This document shows positions 25,512-33,825 of a stretch of 60,303 bases of DNA, in pieces. Each line of letters starts with the position of its first letter. The stretch's first letter is position 1. The position numbers and the translations under genes were made by a program. The notes under the pieces were generated by a model. That model had not been told where the DNA came from. It was given only the letters and a program-made list of their open reading frames with translations, and made no database searches. The stretch is from an uncultured Clostridia bacterium. Lineage in GTDB: Bacteria > Bacillota > Clostridia > Christensenellales > UBA1750. The stretch spans positions 1 to 60,303 of the forward strand of contig CALWRM010000028.1 in NCBI GenBank assembly GCA_944383925.1. The letters are read 5' to 3'.

Positions 25512-25540
25512 TTGACATCATATCCGCCGAACCATATACT
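25512..25540 (+). promoter_or_regulatory. Near-consensus promoter of the plus-strand RHH-like gene
   Basis: TTGACA (25512-25517), 17 bp, TATACT (25535-25540). The palindrome GTTGTAATCAAC at 25545-25556 covers the expected start site, and GATTC-N11-GAATC follows; both are candidate operators. Confidence 0.9.
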
Positions 25541-25605
25541 ATTGGTTGTAATCAACGATTCTTTGGTTCATTGAATCACATTACGGAAATGGAGCCACTG
25601 CCGCT

Positions 25606-25797
25606 ATGGATGAGCAACGCAAGCGCCTGCGCCTGACCCTTCCCCAGGAGATGGAGGAGTCCATCCTCGCGCTGCAAAAAAGCCGGTATCCGCAGCAAAG
25701 CCTGTCCCAGGTGCTGCGCCTGTTGCTGTCCCTTGGTCTGGAGCAGGCGGCCCGGGAGCAGGACCGGACCCCGAACGGCCGGACGGACCGCAGCTAA
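25606..25797 (+). CDS. Small ribbon-helix-helix-like protein (plus member of divergent pair)
   Basis: A 63-residue protein: RKRLRLTLPQEMEESILAL, then YPQQSLSQVLRLLLSLGLEQA, resembling an RHH strand-helix-helix with a GLEQ segment also present in the divergent partner. The similarity suggests duplicated genes. GGAG lies 11 bases before the ATG, the promoter is near consensus and a strong terminator follows, so I take it as real despite its size. Function beyond DNA binding is not predictable. Confidence 0.7.
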   Translation: MDEQRKRLRLTLPQEMEESILALQKSRYPQQSLSQVLRLLLSLGLEQAAREQDRTPNGRTDRS

Positions 25798-25830
25798 CCC
25801 TTCTATCTCCCCGAACAAACAGGACCTGCC

Positions 25831-25866
25831 AAGGGGCGGCCGGCAAACTGCCGGCCGCCCCTTTTG
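25831..25866 (+). terminator. Intrinsic terminator
   Basis: A perfect 15-bp stem (AAGGGGCGGCCGGCA, loop AAC) ending in TTTTGTGTTT, 33 bp after the small RHH-like gene. Confidence 0.92.
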
Positions 25867-25889
25867 TGTTTCTTATTTGCTTCTTCTCC

Positions 25890-25919
25890 TTGTATCCCCC
25901 CGCAGGTTCATGGTATAAA
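25890..25919 (+). promoter_or_regulatory. Promoter of the GH4/UroD-family operon
   Basis: TTGTAT (25890-25895), an 18-bp spacer ending in TGG, and TATAAA (25914-25919), about 41 bp before the GH4 start. Confidence 0.55.
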
Positions 25920-25960
25920 GGAGTTGGATTGCACCAACCACGCGAGGGAGGGAGTATTGC

Positions 25961-27472
25961 ATGTCCTTTAAGGTCTGTTTCATCGGCGCCGGATCCATCG
26001 GCTTTACCCGCGGCCTGCTCGGCGACCTGCTCACCGTGCCGGCGTTTTCCAACATCGAGATTTCCTTTACCGACATCAACCCCGACACCCTGCGCATGGT
26101 CACCGAGCTTTGCCAGCGTGACATCGACGCCAACGGCTTGGACATCCGCATCCAGGCCACCCTCGACCGCCGCGAGGCCCTACGCGGCGCCCGGTATGTG
26201 TTCAACACCGCGCGCATCGGCATGTTGGACGCCTTTGCGCTGGATGTGGAGATTCCCCTGAAGTACGGCGTGGACCAGTGCGTGGGCGACACGCTCTGCG
26301 CCGGCGGCATCCTCTACGGCCAGCGGGGCATTCCCGAGCTGCTCAACTTCTGCAAGGACATCCGCGAGGTGGCCGAGCCCGGGGCCATGCTGCTCAACTA
26401 CGGCAACCCCAACGCCATGCTCACCTGGGCCTGCAACAAATACGGCGGGGTCCGCACCATCGGCCTGTGCCACGGCGTGCACGGCGGCCACCAGCAGATC
26501 GCCGAGGTCCTGGGCGAAAAGATCGAGGACGTGGACATCATCTGCGCGGGCATCAACCACCAGACCTGGTACACCTCCGTCAAGGTGCGCGGCGTGGAGC
26601 GCAAGGACGAACTGCTCGCCCTCTTTGAAAAGCACCCCGTCTATTCCAAGACCGAGAAGGTGCGCATCGACATCCTGCGCAACTTTGGCTACTACTCCAC
26701 CGAGTCCAACGGCCATCTGTCCGAGTATGTGCCCTGGTACCGCAAGCGTCCGGGCGAGATCACCGGCTGGATCGACCTTGGCGTCTGGATCAACGGCGAA
26801 ACCGGCGGCTATCTGCGGGTATGCCGCGAGAGCCGCGATTGGTTCATGACCGACTTCCCCAACTGGATGCAGGAGCCGCCCCGCAAGTTCGTCCCCGAGG
26901 CGCGCGGCACGGAGCACGGTTCCTACATCATCGAGGGGCTGGAAACCGGCAAGGTCTATCGCGGCTTCTTCAACGTGGTCAACAACGGCTGCATCACCAA
27001 CCTGCCGGACGACGCCATCGTGGAGGTGCCCGGCTACGTGGATGGCAACGGCGTCTCCATTCCCCAGGTGGGCGATCTGCCCCTGGGCTGCGCGGCCATC
27101 TGCAACGCCTCCATCTCCGTGCAGCGCCTGGCCGTGGAGGCGGCCGTACATGCGGATATCCGCCTGCTCCGTCAGGCCATGCTGATGGATCCACTGGTTG
27201 GCGCGGTGTGTAACCCCCGGGAGATCTACCAGATGGTGGACGAAATGCTCATCGCCGAGGCCCAGTGGCTGCCTCAGTACGCGGAAGAGATCGAGCGGGC
27301 CAAGGCCCGCCGCGACCAGGCCCTGGCCGACGGCACCTATATTCCTCCCAAGCAGACGGACGGCGCGGCCAGGCTGCACACCAAGACCGTGGAGGAGATG
27401 GCCGCCGACCGGGAGGCCGCCCGCAAGCTGGCCGCCGCCGCGGACAAGGCCAACCACGTGGACGGCAAGTAA
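25961..27472 (+). CDS. GH4 family glycosidase (alpha-galactosidase-like)
   Basis: A 503-residue NAD- and Mn-dependent glycosidase of family GH4. It shows the NAD loop IGAGSIGF (8-15), the acidic turn FTDIN, the conserved NYGNPNAM (146-153), the metal-binding cysteine and histidine in GLCHGVHGG (C170) and AGINHQTWY. GH4 enzymes oxidise the sugar at C3 with bound NAD, so they cleave both alpha and beta links; CHGV-type members are mostly alpha-galactosidases, alpha-glucosidases or glucuronidases. It is cytoplasmic with no signal peptide. The UroD-family gene follows 52 bp later. Confidence 0.9.
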   Translation: MSFKVCFIGAGSIGFTRGLLGDLLTVPAFSNIEISFTDINPDTLRMVTELCQRDIDANGLDIRIQATLDRREALRGARYVFNTARIGMLDAFALDVEIPLKYGVDQCVGDTLCAGGILYGQRGIPELLNFCKDIREVAEPGAMLLNYGNPNAMLTWACNKYGGVRTIGLCHGVHGGHQQIAEVLGEKIEDVDIICAGINHQTWYTSVKVRGVERKDELLALFEKHPVYSKTEKVRIDILRNFGYYSTESNGHLSEYVPWYRKRPGEITGWIDLGVWINGETGGYLRVCRESRDWFMTDFPNWMQEPPRKFVPEARGTEHGSYIIEGLETGKVYRGFFNVVNNGCITNLPDDAIVEVPGYVDGNGVSIPQVGDLPLGCAAICNASISVQRLAVEAAVHADIRLLRQAMLMDPLVGAVCNPREIYQMVDEMLIAEAQWLPQYAEEIERAKARRDQALADGTYIPPKQTDGAARLHTKTVEEMAADREAARKLAAAADKANHVDGK

Positions 27473-27524
27473 GCACCCGGACGCTTTGCGTCCTGCGCCG
27501 TGAGGAAAACGGGAGGTAAGCAGC

Positions 27525-28658
27525 ATGAACGATCGGCAGCGCACCCGCGCGGTGCTTCACTACCAGGCCTATGACCGCCTGCCCCTTTGCGCCTTTGGCT
27601 ATTGGAAGGAGACCGCCGTCAAATGGGCCGAGCAGGGCCACATTCGGATGGATTGGGCCCAGGACTATGCGGTCCATGGGGATAACGGCCCGGGCGATCG
27701 GGCGATCATGGATGCGCTGGGCTTCGACTTTAATTGGGGCGCTTCCCTTGGCATCAACAGCTATCTATTTCCCGGCTTCCAGGAGGAGCTCCTGGAGGAG
27801 CGGGCCGACGGCAGCCGGATCCTGCGGGACGCCGAGGGGCTGATCGTGCTGGTCAAGCCCGGCGTGGTCAGCATTCCCTCGGAGATCGGCACCACCCTGA
27901 CGGGGCGCGAGGCTTGGGAAAACCTGTACCTCCCCAAGCTCCGCTTTAGCCAGGCCCGCGTGGACCAAGGTCGCGACGCCCTGCTGGGCGCCAAGGCCGC
28001 GGATTCGCAGCGGCAGCGCCCTTTGGGCCTGCACATCGGCAGCCTATACGGCAACATTCGCAACATGCTGGGCGTGGAGGCCCTCAGCTACCTGGCCGTG
28101 GACGACGAGGATCTCTACCGGGAGATCATCGACACGCTGGGCCAGCTGTGTCTGGAAACCACCCAGGCCGCCTTGGACCTGTACGACGGCTTCGAATACG
28201 CCCATTTCTGGGAGGATATTTGCTTTAACCACGGCCCCTTGGTCAATCCGCGGGTGTTCGCGGAGCTGGTGGGGCCCTGGTACCGGCGCATCACCGATGT
28301 GGTCCACCAACACGGCATCGACATCGTTTCCCTGGATTGCGACGGCTGCATCGACCGCCTGGTGCCCATTTGGCTGGAAAACGGCGTCAACACCATGTTC
28401 CCCATCGAGGTGGGTACCTGGAACGCCTCCATCCAGCCCTGGCGCGCCCGATACGGCCGGGAGCTTCGAGGCGTCGGCGGCATGGACAAGCGCGTCTTCG
28501 CCAGGGACAAGGCCGCCGTGGATGCCGAACTGGAACGCCTGCGCGCCTTGGTGGACCTGGGCGGATACCTGCCCTGCCCTGACCATCGCATCGCGCCGGA
28601 TGCAGAATTCGGGCTCGTCGCCTATTACTGCGAGCGGTTTCGCCAGATCTTCGGCTAA
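27525..28658 (+). CDS. Uroporphyrinogen decarboxylase (URO-D) family protein
   Basis: A 377-residue protein of the HemE/MtaA superfamily. It opens with RQRTRAVLHYQAYDRLP, the typical URO-D N-terminus, and has LHIGSLYGNIRNMLGVEAL, FWEDICFNHGPLVNPRVF and a late SLDCDGCIDRLVP. No other haem or corrinoid methyltransferase gene is near, and it shares an operon with a GH4 glycosidase, so haem synthesis is unlikely. Members in such contexts are functionally unassigned; a methyltransferase or a sugar-acid-related role is possible. GGGAGG precedes the ATG. Confidence 0.85.
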   Translation: MNDRQRTRAVLHYQAYDRLPLCAFGYWKETAVKWAEQGHIRMDWAQDYAVHGDNGPGDRAIMDALGFDFNWGASLGINSYLFPGFQEELLEERADGSRILRDAEGLIVLVKPGVVSIPSEIGTTLTGREAWENLYLPKLRFSQARVDQGRDALLGAKAADSQRQRPLGLHIGSLYGNIRNMLGVEALSYLAVDDEDLYREIIDTLGQLCLETTQAALDLYDGFEYAHFWEDICFNHGPLVNPRVFAELVGPWYRRITDVVHQHGIDIVSLDCDGCIDRLVPIWLENGVNTMFPIEVGTWNASIQPWRARYGRELRGVGGMDKRVFARDKAAVDAELERLRALVDLGGYLPCPDHRIAPDAEFGLVAYYCERFRQIFG

Positions 28659-28683
28659 CTTCCGGCCAAAAGGCCGGCAAAGA

Positions 28684-28720
28684 GGAGCGTTTCCTGCATG
28701 GGAAGCGCTCCCCTTTTTTT
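28684..28720 (+). terminator. Intrinsic terminator
   Basis: GGAGCGTTTCC pairs with GGAAGCGCTCC (one G-U) and is followed by CCC and seven T. It ends the GH4/URO-D operon. Confidence 0.9.
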
Positions 28721-28741
28721 AAATCCCTCTCGGGTGGACGC

Positions 28742-28808
28742 GGGGATTCTCAAGGGGCCTCCCTTGAGCGGGGGTCCAGGGGGCGGCGCCCCCTGGCTTT
28801 CTCCCCTT
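28742..28808. repeat. REP-like palindromic element, copy 1
   Basis: A 67-bp unit containing two palindromes: CTCAAGGG-N4-CCCTTGAG and CCAGGGGG-N5-CCCCCTGG. It is repeated at 28919-28985 with one difference (G versus A). It lies between a terminator and the next promoter and codes for nothing recognisable. Confidence 0.85.
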
Positions 28809-28918
28809 GCCCCCCGTTTCAACCCGCTCCCCCCTCCGCTGCCCCCGCCGGCTTGGCCGTTCAAAGGCCCCGCCCTGCGCGTGAGTCCCTTTTCTCCTTG
28901 CCGCCTCCCCCTTTGCGA

Positions 28919-28985
28919 GGGGATTCTCAAGGGGCCTCCCTTGAGCAGGGGTCCAGGGGGCGGCGCCCCCTGGCTTTCTCCCCTT
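28919..28985. repeat. REP-like palindromic element, copy 2
   Basis: Direct repeat of the unit at 28742-28808, same orientation, one mismatch. The 110 bp between the two copies shows no gene. Both read-through ORFs on this stretch arise from its high GC content. Confidence 0.85.
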
Positions 28986-29011
28986 AGCTCTTCCTTCCCT
29001 TCCGCCATCTC

Positions 29012-29040
29012 TTGACCTTTGACCGTTTGCTTGCTATGCT
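29012..29040 (+). promoter_or_regulatory. Promoter of the glycerate kinase gene
   Basis: TTGACC (29012-29017), a 17-bp spacer and TATGCT (29035-29040), about 43 bp before the start codon. Confidence 0.75.
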
Positions 29041-29082
29041 GGAACCAGTAACGGCCTTACAAAAAGAATAGGGGGGATCCTG

Positions 29083-30219
29083 TTGCGCAAGCTGGTGCTG
29101 ATTCCTGATTCCTTTAAGGGCACCATGGCCTCTTGGGAAATCTGCGACATCCTCGAGGGCGTGGTCAAGAGCCTCGATCCGGCCTGCCAGGTGGTAAAGC
29201 TGCCCGTGGCGGACGGAGGCGAGGGCAGCGTGGACGCCTTTCTACGCGCCATGGGCGGACGCAGGGTGGAGCTTCGCGTCAAGGGGCCCTACTTCCAGGA
29301 GGTTCCCGCCTTCTACGGTCTGGTGGATGGCGGCCGCACCGCCGTGGTGGAGATGGCCGCCTGCGCGGGCCTTCCCCTGGTGGGCGAGGACAAGCGTCCC
29401 GACCAGACGACCACCTACGGCGTGGGCCAGCTCATCGCCCACGCTGTCTCCCAGGGGGCACGGCGCGTGGTGCTTGGCCTTGGCGGCAGCGCCACCAACG
29501 ACATGGGTTGCGGCATGGCGGCGGCCTTGGGCGTGCGTTTTTTGGACGAGACTGGCGCCAGCTTCATCCCCGTCGGCGGCAACCTTTCCCGCATCCGCCG
29601 CGTGGAGCTGGACGGCCGGCTCGCCTCCCTTGCCCAGGTGGAGCTGGTCGCCATGTGCGACATCGACAACCCCCTGTATGGCCCGCGAGGCGCGGCCCAC
29701 GTCTTTGCCCCACAAAAGGGCGCGGACGAGGCCCTGGTCCGCCGGCTGGATGAGCAGCTACGCCTGGGTTCCTCCGCCGTGGAGCGCTGTCTCGGGCAGC
29801 GCCTGGCCGACGCGCCGGGCGCCGGCGCCGCCGGCGGCATGGGCTTCGGCGCGGCCGCCTTCCTCGGCTTCCGCCTGCAAATGGGAATTGAGACCGTGCT
29901 GGAGACGGTGGGCTTTGCCTCCCAGCTTCAGGGGGCGGACCTCGTGATCACGGGCGAGGGAAAGCTGGATTCCCAAAGCCTTCGCGGCAAGGTGGTCTTT
30001 GGCGTGGCCAAGGCGGCCAAGGCGGCCGGCGTTCCCGTGGTGGCCCTGGTGGGCGACATCGAGGACCCCATCGACGCCATGTACGGCCAGGGCTTGACGG
30101 CCGCGCTTTCCATCAACCGGGTGGCCGTCCCCTATTCCAAGGCCAAGCTGCGCGCCCGGGAGGACCTGGCCCGCACCATGGAAAGCCTGCTGCGCCTGTT
30201 GGCCCTCGGCGGCCTATAG
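29083..30219 (+). CDS. Glycerate 2-kinase (GarK/GlxK family)
   Basis: A 378-residue kinase of the glycerate kinase family I. Motifs are IPDSFKGTMAS (about 7-17), VADGGEGSVDAFL, GLGGSATNDMGCGMAAALG (the nucleotide-binding glycine loop) and DLVITGEGKLDSQSLRGKV near the C-terminus. It phosphorylates D-glycerate, feeding it into glycolysis. The start is a TTG at 29083, six bases after GGGGGG; no nearer ATG exists. It is a single gene with its own promoter. Confidence 0.93.
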   Translation: MRKLVLIPDSFKGTMASWEICDILEGVVKSLDPACQVVKLPVADGGEGSVDAFLRAMGGRRVELRVKGPYFQEVPAFYGLVDGGRTAVVEMAACAGLPLVGEDKRPDQTTTYGVGQLIAHAVSQGARRVVLGLGGSATNDMGCGMAAALGVRFLDETGASFIPVGGNLSRIRRVELDGRLASLAQVELVAMCDIDNPLYGPRGAAHVFAPQKGADEALVRRLDEQLRLGSSAVERCLGQRLADAPGAGAAGGMGFGAAAFLGFRLQMGIETVLETVGFASQLQGADLVITGEGKLDSQSLRGKVVFGVAKAAKAAGVPVVALVGDIEDPIDAMYGQGLTAALSINRVAVPYSKAKLRAREDLARTMESLLRLLALGGL

Positions 30220-30253
30220 GCCGTCTCCTCCCGCGTTTTCCCAGCGGCGGCGT

Positions 30254-30282
30254 TTGACAAGCCCCTTTGGAAGGTTTATGAT
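30254..30282 (+). promoter_or_regulatory. Promoter of the MBL-fold hydrolase gene
   Basis: TTGACA (30254-30259), 17 bp, TATGAT (30277-30282), about 41 bp before the ATG. Confidence 0.85.
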
Positions 30283-30323
30283 ATTTTGGATAGCAATTCC
30301 CACGGACGATAGGAGGATGGACC

Positions 30324-31178
30324 ATGACGCACAACTACAAGATCATCGAAATCGCGCCCAAGACCTATGAAATCGACGAATTTGACTGCGACAGCATCTT
30401 CGTCCTGCTGGGCGAAAACAAGGCCCTGGTCATCGACACCGGCACGGGCGTGGGCGACCTGAAGACCGCCGTGGAAAGCCTAACCGGCGATCTTCCCTAT
30501 GAGGTGGTCATCTCCCACGGCCATGTGGACCATACCGGCGGCGTCGGCTGGTTCGACGAGGTCTATCTCAACGCCATCGATTGGGACCTGTATCCCTACC
30601 CCGCAAGCGTGGAGGCCCGCAGGAACTACGCCCACTTTATCGCCGAGCGTTCCGGCCTGCGCTATGATTACGATCCCCAGACCGACATCATCGAATGGCC
30701 CAAGCTCGCCAAGCGCCTGCCCCTCACCGACGGCCAGCGCTTCGATCTGGGCGGCCGCGTGGTCACCGCCTATGCTTGCCCCGGCCACACCCCGGGCGAG
30801 ATGGTCTTTATCGACAGCGGCTCCCGCATCCTCTTCGCCGGCGACGCCATCAACGGCAACCTGCTCTTCGGCTCCCTGCCCGGAACCCCGCAGTTCGTCA
30901 GCGTGGAAACCGCCCTGAAGGCCCTGGAGCGCATCGACTCCTTCAAGGACCAGTACGACCGCATCTTCAACCAGCACCATGACTACCGTCCCTTCGGCCA
31001 GCCCCTCTGCGACGAGATGCTGCCCAGCGTGCTGACCGCCTGCCGCAAGCTGGTGGACGGCAGCTACGAGGCCAAGACCGTGCCCGGCATGTTCCCCGGT
31101 TCCCCCGACCGCACCGTGGTCATCGAGGGACCCGCCATGATCACCTTCCGGGCCGAGGGCATCCACGAGCCCAAATAG
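30324..31178 (+). CDS. MBL-fold metallo-hydrolase
   Basis: A 284-residue metallo-beta-lactamase-fold protein. Zinc ligands are visible as SHGHVDHTGG (about 64-73), CPGHTPGEMVF and FAGDAING, with a last histidine in NQHHDYRP. The fold covers glyoxalase II, lactonases, phosphodiesterases and others; nothing here selects one. It is soluble with AGGAGG before the ATG. The acetyltransferase gene follows 90 bp later, across a weak hairpin. Confidence 0.88.
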   Translation: MTHNYKIIEIAPKTYEIDEFDCDSIFVLLGENKALVIDTGTGVGDLKTAVESLTGDLPYEVVISHGHVDHTGGVGWFDEVYLNAIDWDLYPYPASVEARRNYAHFIAERSGLRYDYDPQTDIIEWPKLAKRLPLTDGQRFDLGGRVVTAYACPGHTPGEMVFIDSGSRILFAGDAINGNLLFGSLPGTPQFVSVETALKALERIDSFKDQYDRIFNQHHDYRPFGQPLCDEMLPSVLTACRKLVDGSYEAKTVPGMFPGSPDRTVVIEGPAMITFRAEGIHEPK

Positions 31179-31205
31179 GCAGGCCCTTCCACATCGACCG
31201 CAACG

Positions 31206-31236
31206 GGGGCGCGCAGGCTTTGGCCGCGCGCCCCTT
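31206..31236 (+). terminator. Possible weak terminator
   Basis: GGGGCGCGC pairs with GCGCGCCCC around an 11-nt loop, but only TTGCC follows, so read-through into the acetyltransferase gene is likely. Confidence 0.35.
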
Positions 31237-31268
31237 GCCAACCCCTTACGGAAAGGAGAGGAACTTGG

Positions 31269-31817
31269 ATGATTACGGAAACCCCTCTGCTGTTGCTGCG
31301 CGAAATGAACGAAAAGGACCTGCCCGATCTTCGGGAGATCCTGCAAGACCCCGTGGCCATGACCGCCTATGAGGGCGCTTTCGACGAGGCCATGGTGTTG
31401 GATTGGCTGGACCGCCAGCTCCAGCGCTACGCCCGGGACGGCATGGGGCTTTGGGCCGTCATCCGCAAGGAGGACGGGGCCTTCCTGGGCCAGTGCGGCC
31501 TCACCTGGCAGCAAACGCCCGACGGCCAGGTGCCGGAAATCGGCTACCTGTTCAAGCGCCGCTTTTGGCACCAGGGCTGGGCCACCCGGGCCTTCTTCGC
31601 CTGTCTGGACTACGGCTTCGCCCAGAAAGGCTTTTCCAAGCTCTATTCCATCATCCGCGACACCAATCTGGCCTCCCAGCGCGTGGCCCAACGAGGGGGC
31701 ATGGTCCCCGTCGGCGGCTTCGTCAAGCAGTACCGGGGCGTGGAAATGCCCCATCTTCTCTACTGCATCGATCGGCAAACCTGGCTGCGCAACCGGGCCG
31801 GCGGCGCGGACGCCTAG
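31269..31817 (+). CDS. GNAT family N-acetyltransferase (RimJ/RimL type)
   Basis: A 182-residue acetyltransferase. It begins ETPLLLLREMNEKDLPDL as in RimJ/RimL proteins, has the acetyl-CoA-binding turn KRRFWHQGWATRAFFACLDYG (R/Q-x-x-G-x-A/G region as HQGWAT) and the late SQRVAQRGGMVPVG. It transfers acetyl from acetyl-CoA to an amine, such as a protein N-terminus or an antibiotic; the target is unknown. GGAAAGGAGAGG precedes the ATG. Confidence 0.87.
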   Translation: MITETPLLLLREMNEKDLPDLREILQDPVAMTAYEGAFDEAMVLDWLDRQLQRYARDGMGLWAVIRKEDGAFLGQCGLTWQQTPDGQVPEIGYLFKRRFWHQGWATRAFFACLDYGFAQKGFSKLYSIIRDTNLASQRVAQRGGMVPVGGFVKQYRGVEMPHLLYCIDRQTWLRNRAGGADA

Positions 31818-31837
31818 CCACGCGCCTGTCCGCAGGC

Positions 31838-32605
31838 CTAACGCTTCCTTTCGGCCCAACGGTCCAGCGCTTCGCGCAGGGCGCGCACCTTTTCCACGCG
31901 CACCTGCAAGTAGCTCCCGTCCGGCGGGCAATGGGCGGCGTTGAAGCGCACGGGGCTTTCCGGCAGGCTTCGGTCCTGCCATGTCCCATGGGCGGAGGCA
32001 TGCACCGCGTCCAACCCCGCGGCATCCAACAACGCCGTCAGGTTCTCCGGCCGGATGCCGCCGCCCGGCAACACCTGGATCCTGCCGGCGGCCAGCTGCG
32101 CCAGGCGGCGAAGGCCGGCGGCGCCTTCGGGCGCGGTTCGCGCCCCGCCGCTGGTCAACACCCGGCAAAAGCCCAGGCGCACCAAGGCCTCCAGCGCCCC
32201 TTCCCGGTCGGGGCATAGGTCCAACGCCCTGTGAAACACGCAGGGCTTGCCCGCCGCTTCCTCCAACAGACGGGCGCAGCCTTCCTCTTCCGGCCTGCCC
32301 TTTTCGTCCAGAAGGCCGAACACCAGGCCGTCCGCGCCGGCATCCAGCAGGGCCCGCGCATCCTCCCGCATGGTCAGGCGCTCCGCTGCGGAATAGCAAA
32401 AGCCGCCAGGCCTTGGCCGCAACATGCAGTAGACGGGAAGCCCGCTCAGGCGCTTGGCCGCCCGCAGCGCGCCCACGCTGGGCGTCAGGCCTCCATGGTC
32501 CAGGTCCGCGTTCAGCTCGATCCGATCCGCGCCGCCCTCTCGGGCCAGCAGCGCGTCCTGCGCGCTCTGGCAACAGATCTCCAGGCAGGGTCTTGTTCTG
32601 TCCAC
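31838..32605 (-). CDS. cutC: CutC family protein
   Basis: A 255-residue TIM-barrel protein. Motifs are CLEICCQSAQDALLAREGGADRIELN-type opening (with ADRIELN at about 26-32), GLTPSVG, VYCMLRPRPGGFCYS, VFHRALD and LTSGGA. CutC has been linked to copper homeostasis, though its catalytic activity is unclear. The start is a GTG at 32605 with GGGGAG nine bases upstream. It converges with the acetyltransferase gene and diverges from the asparaginase gene. Confidence 0.9.
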   Translation of the reverse strand: MDRTRPCLEICCQSAQDALLAREGGADRIELNADLDHGGLTPSVGALRAAKRLSGLPVYCMLRPRPGGFCYSAAERLTMREDARALLDAGADGLVFGLLDEKGRPEEEGCARLLEEAAGKPCVFHRALDLCPDREGALEALVRLGFCRVLTSGGARTAPEGAAGLRRLAQLAAGRIQVLPGGGIRPENLTALLDAAGLDAVHASAHGTWQDRSLPESPVRFNAAHCPPDGSYLQVRVEKVRALREALDRWAERKR

Positions 32606-32652
32606 GCTCCCGCTCTCCCCTTTCGTCCCTCATCCCTCTTCCCGGGCCGCCC

Positions 32653-32681
32653 TTGCGCCCGGCCTTGGTTTGTGCTATGCT
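32653..32681 (+). promoter_or_regulatory. Promoter of the asparaginase gene
   Basis: TTGCGC (32653-32658), a 17-bp spacer ending in TGC, and TATGCT (32676-32681), about 40 bp before the ATG at 32722. Confidence 0.65.
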
Positions 32682-32721
32682 TCATGGGCAAAAACTGCCT
32701 CGATCAAAGGAGGTCCTCTTC

Positions 32722-33717
32722 ATGCAATCCTTCGTGCCTCTGGTCTGCGAATATCGCGGCGATTTGTTGGATCTCACCCACATGGGCTATGTGTGCGTGG
32801 TGGACGAGCATTCCAACGTCGTCCTTCACCTGGGCGATCCGCAGGCCAAGGTGTTCTACCGCTCCGCCTCCAAGCCCATCCAGGCCCTGCCCACCATCGC
32901 CCGCCGCCTGGACGAAGCGTACGGCCTGACCGAGGAGGAAACGGCGCTCTTTGCCGGCTCCCATGCCGGCGAGCCCTTCCATCTGGCCGCCCTGTCCTCC
33001 CTCTTTCAAAAGGCAGGCCTGGAGGAATCGTGGATGGTCATGAACCCCGCCGTTCCCGCCGCGGCCTATGCCAACGAGGAGCGCATTCGCCAAGGGCTTC
33101 CCCCGAGGAAATTCTACCACAATTGCGCGGGCAAGCACGCCTCCCTGCTGCTGCTACAGCGCGCCCTTGGCGCCCCCGTGCAGTCCTATTGGCGCATGGA
33201 TGCCCCCGCCCAACAGGAGGTGCTGCGCTGCGTCTCCATCCTGAGCGAGTGCCCGCAGGAACAGATCTCCCTGGGCATCGACGGCTGCGGCGTTCCCGTG
33301 TTCGCCGTCCCCCTGCGCTGCATGGCCGCCTCGTTCAAAAACCTGGCCCGTCCGGATCGCATCCGCGACGAGGCCCTCTCCCAGGCGGCCGCCCGCTTCG
33401 TGCCGCGCATCCATCGCCATCCGCTGATGATACGCGGCACCGGCTACCGCTGTTCCCGCCTCAACGAGGACGAAAACATCGTCACCAAGGGCGGTTCCCT
33501 TGGCGTGCAGTGCATCGGCCTCAAGCGCGAAGGCCTCGGCATCGCCATCAAGCTCGTGGACGGCACCGAGGACGTGCTCCCCCTGGTCATCCGCCGGGTG
33601 TTCGAGCTCCTCGGCTACAACAAGCCGGAAACCCTGCGCGCCCTGGACGAGCTTCGCCCAACCAGCATGCTCAACGATTGTTCCATGCAGGCCAGCCTCT
33701 TGTGCCCCGCTTTCTAG
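32722..33717 (+). CDS. Asparaginase, AnsA-II/thermolabile (Rhizobium) type
   Basis: A 331-residue protein of the asparaginase II family (COG4448-like), unrelated to the bacterial type I/II enzymes. It has the family's early FYRSASKPIQALP, GSHAGEPFH, KFYHNCAGKHASLLLLQ and GIDGCGVPVFAVPL, and the late GTGYRCSRLNEDENIVTKGGS. It should convert L-asparagine to aspartate and ammonia in the cytoplasm. The ATG at 32722 has AAAGGAGG upstream; the longer ORF back to 31981 runs antisense to cutC and is rejected. Confidence 0.88.
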   Translation: MQSFVPLVCEYRGDLLDLTHMGYVCVVDEHSNVVLHLGDPQAKVFYRSASKPIQALPTIARRLDEAYGLTEEETALFAGSHAGEPFHLAALSSLFQKAGLEESWMVMNPAVPAAAYANEERIRQGLPPRKFYHNCAGKHASLLLLQRALGAPVQSYWRMDAPAQQEVLRCVSILSECPQEQISLGIDGCGVPVFAVPLRCMAASFKNLARPDRIRDEALSQAAARFVPRIHRHPLMIRGTGYRCSRLNEDENIVTKGGSLGVQCIGLKREGLGIAIKLVDGTEDVLPLVIRRVFELLGYNKPETLRALDELRPTSMLNDCSMQASLLCPAF

Positions 33718-33769
33718 CCCTTGGCGCAAACAGGGCCATCTGCCTTTGCAAGCCGCGCCCCGCTGCACA

Positions 33770-33808
33770 AACAGGGCCCGCCATGCTCTTTGCATGGCGG
33801 GCCCTGTT
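33770..33808. terminator. Bidirectional hairpin between convergent genes
   Basis: A perfect 17-bp inverted repeat (AACAGGGCCCGCCATGC, loop TCTTT). The U tracts are weak in both directions, but its position between the asparaginase and thiT stops supports a terminator role. Confidence 0.8.
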
Positions 33809-33825
33809 GCCTGCGTTTTAGAGGA

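Noticed and set aside
25238..25797. A toxin-antitoxin module
   Set aside because: RHH proteins are common antitoxins, but both members here look like DNA-binding proteins and no toxin-sized partner with a known fold is adjacent.
28655..29015. Open frames on both strands over the REP-like repeats
   Set aside because: They owe their length to the duplicated GC-rich palindromic units and show no ribosome site or family.
30480..32633. A 717-codon minus-strand open frame
   Set aside because: Covers the antisense of the MBL hydrolase and acetyltransferase and an alternative frame of cutC; low-complexity composition.
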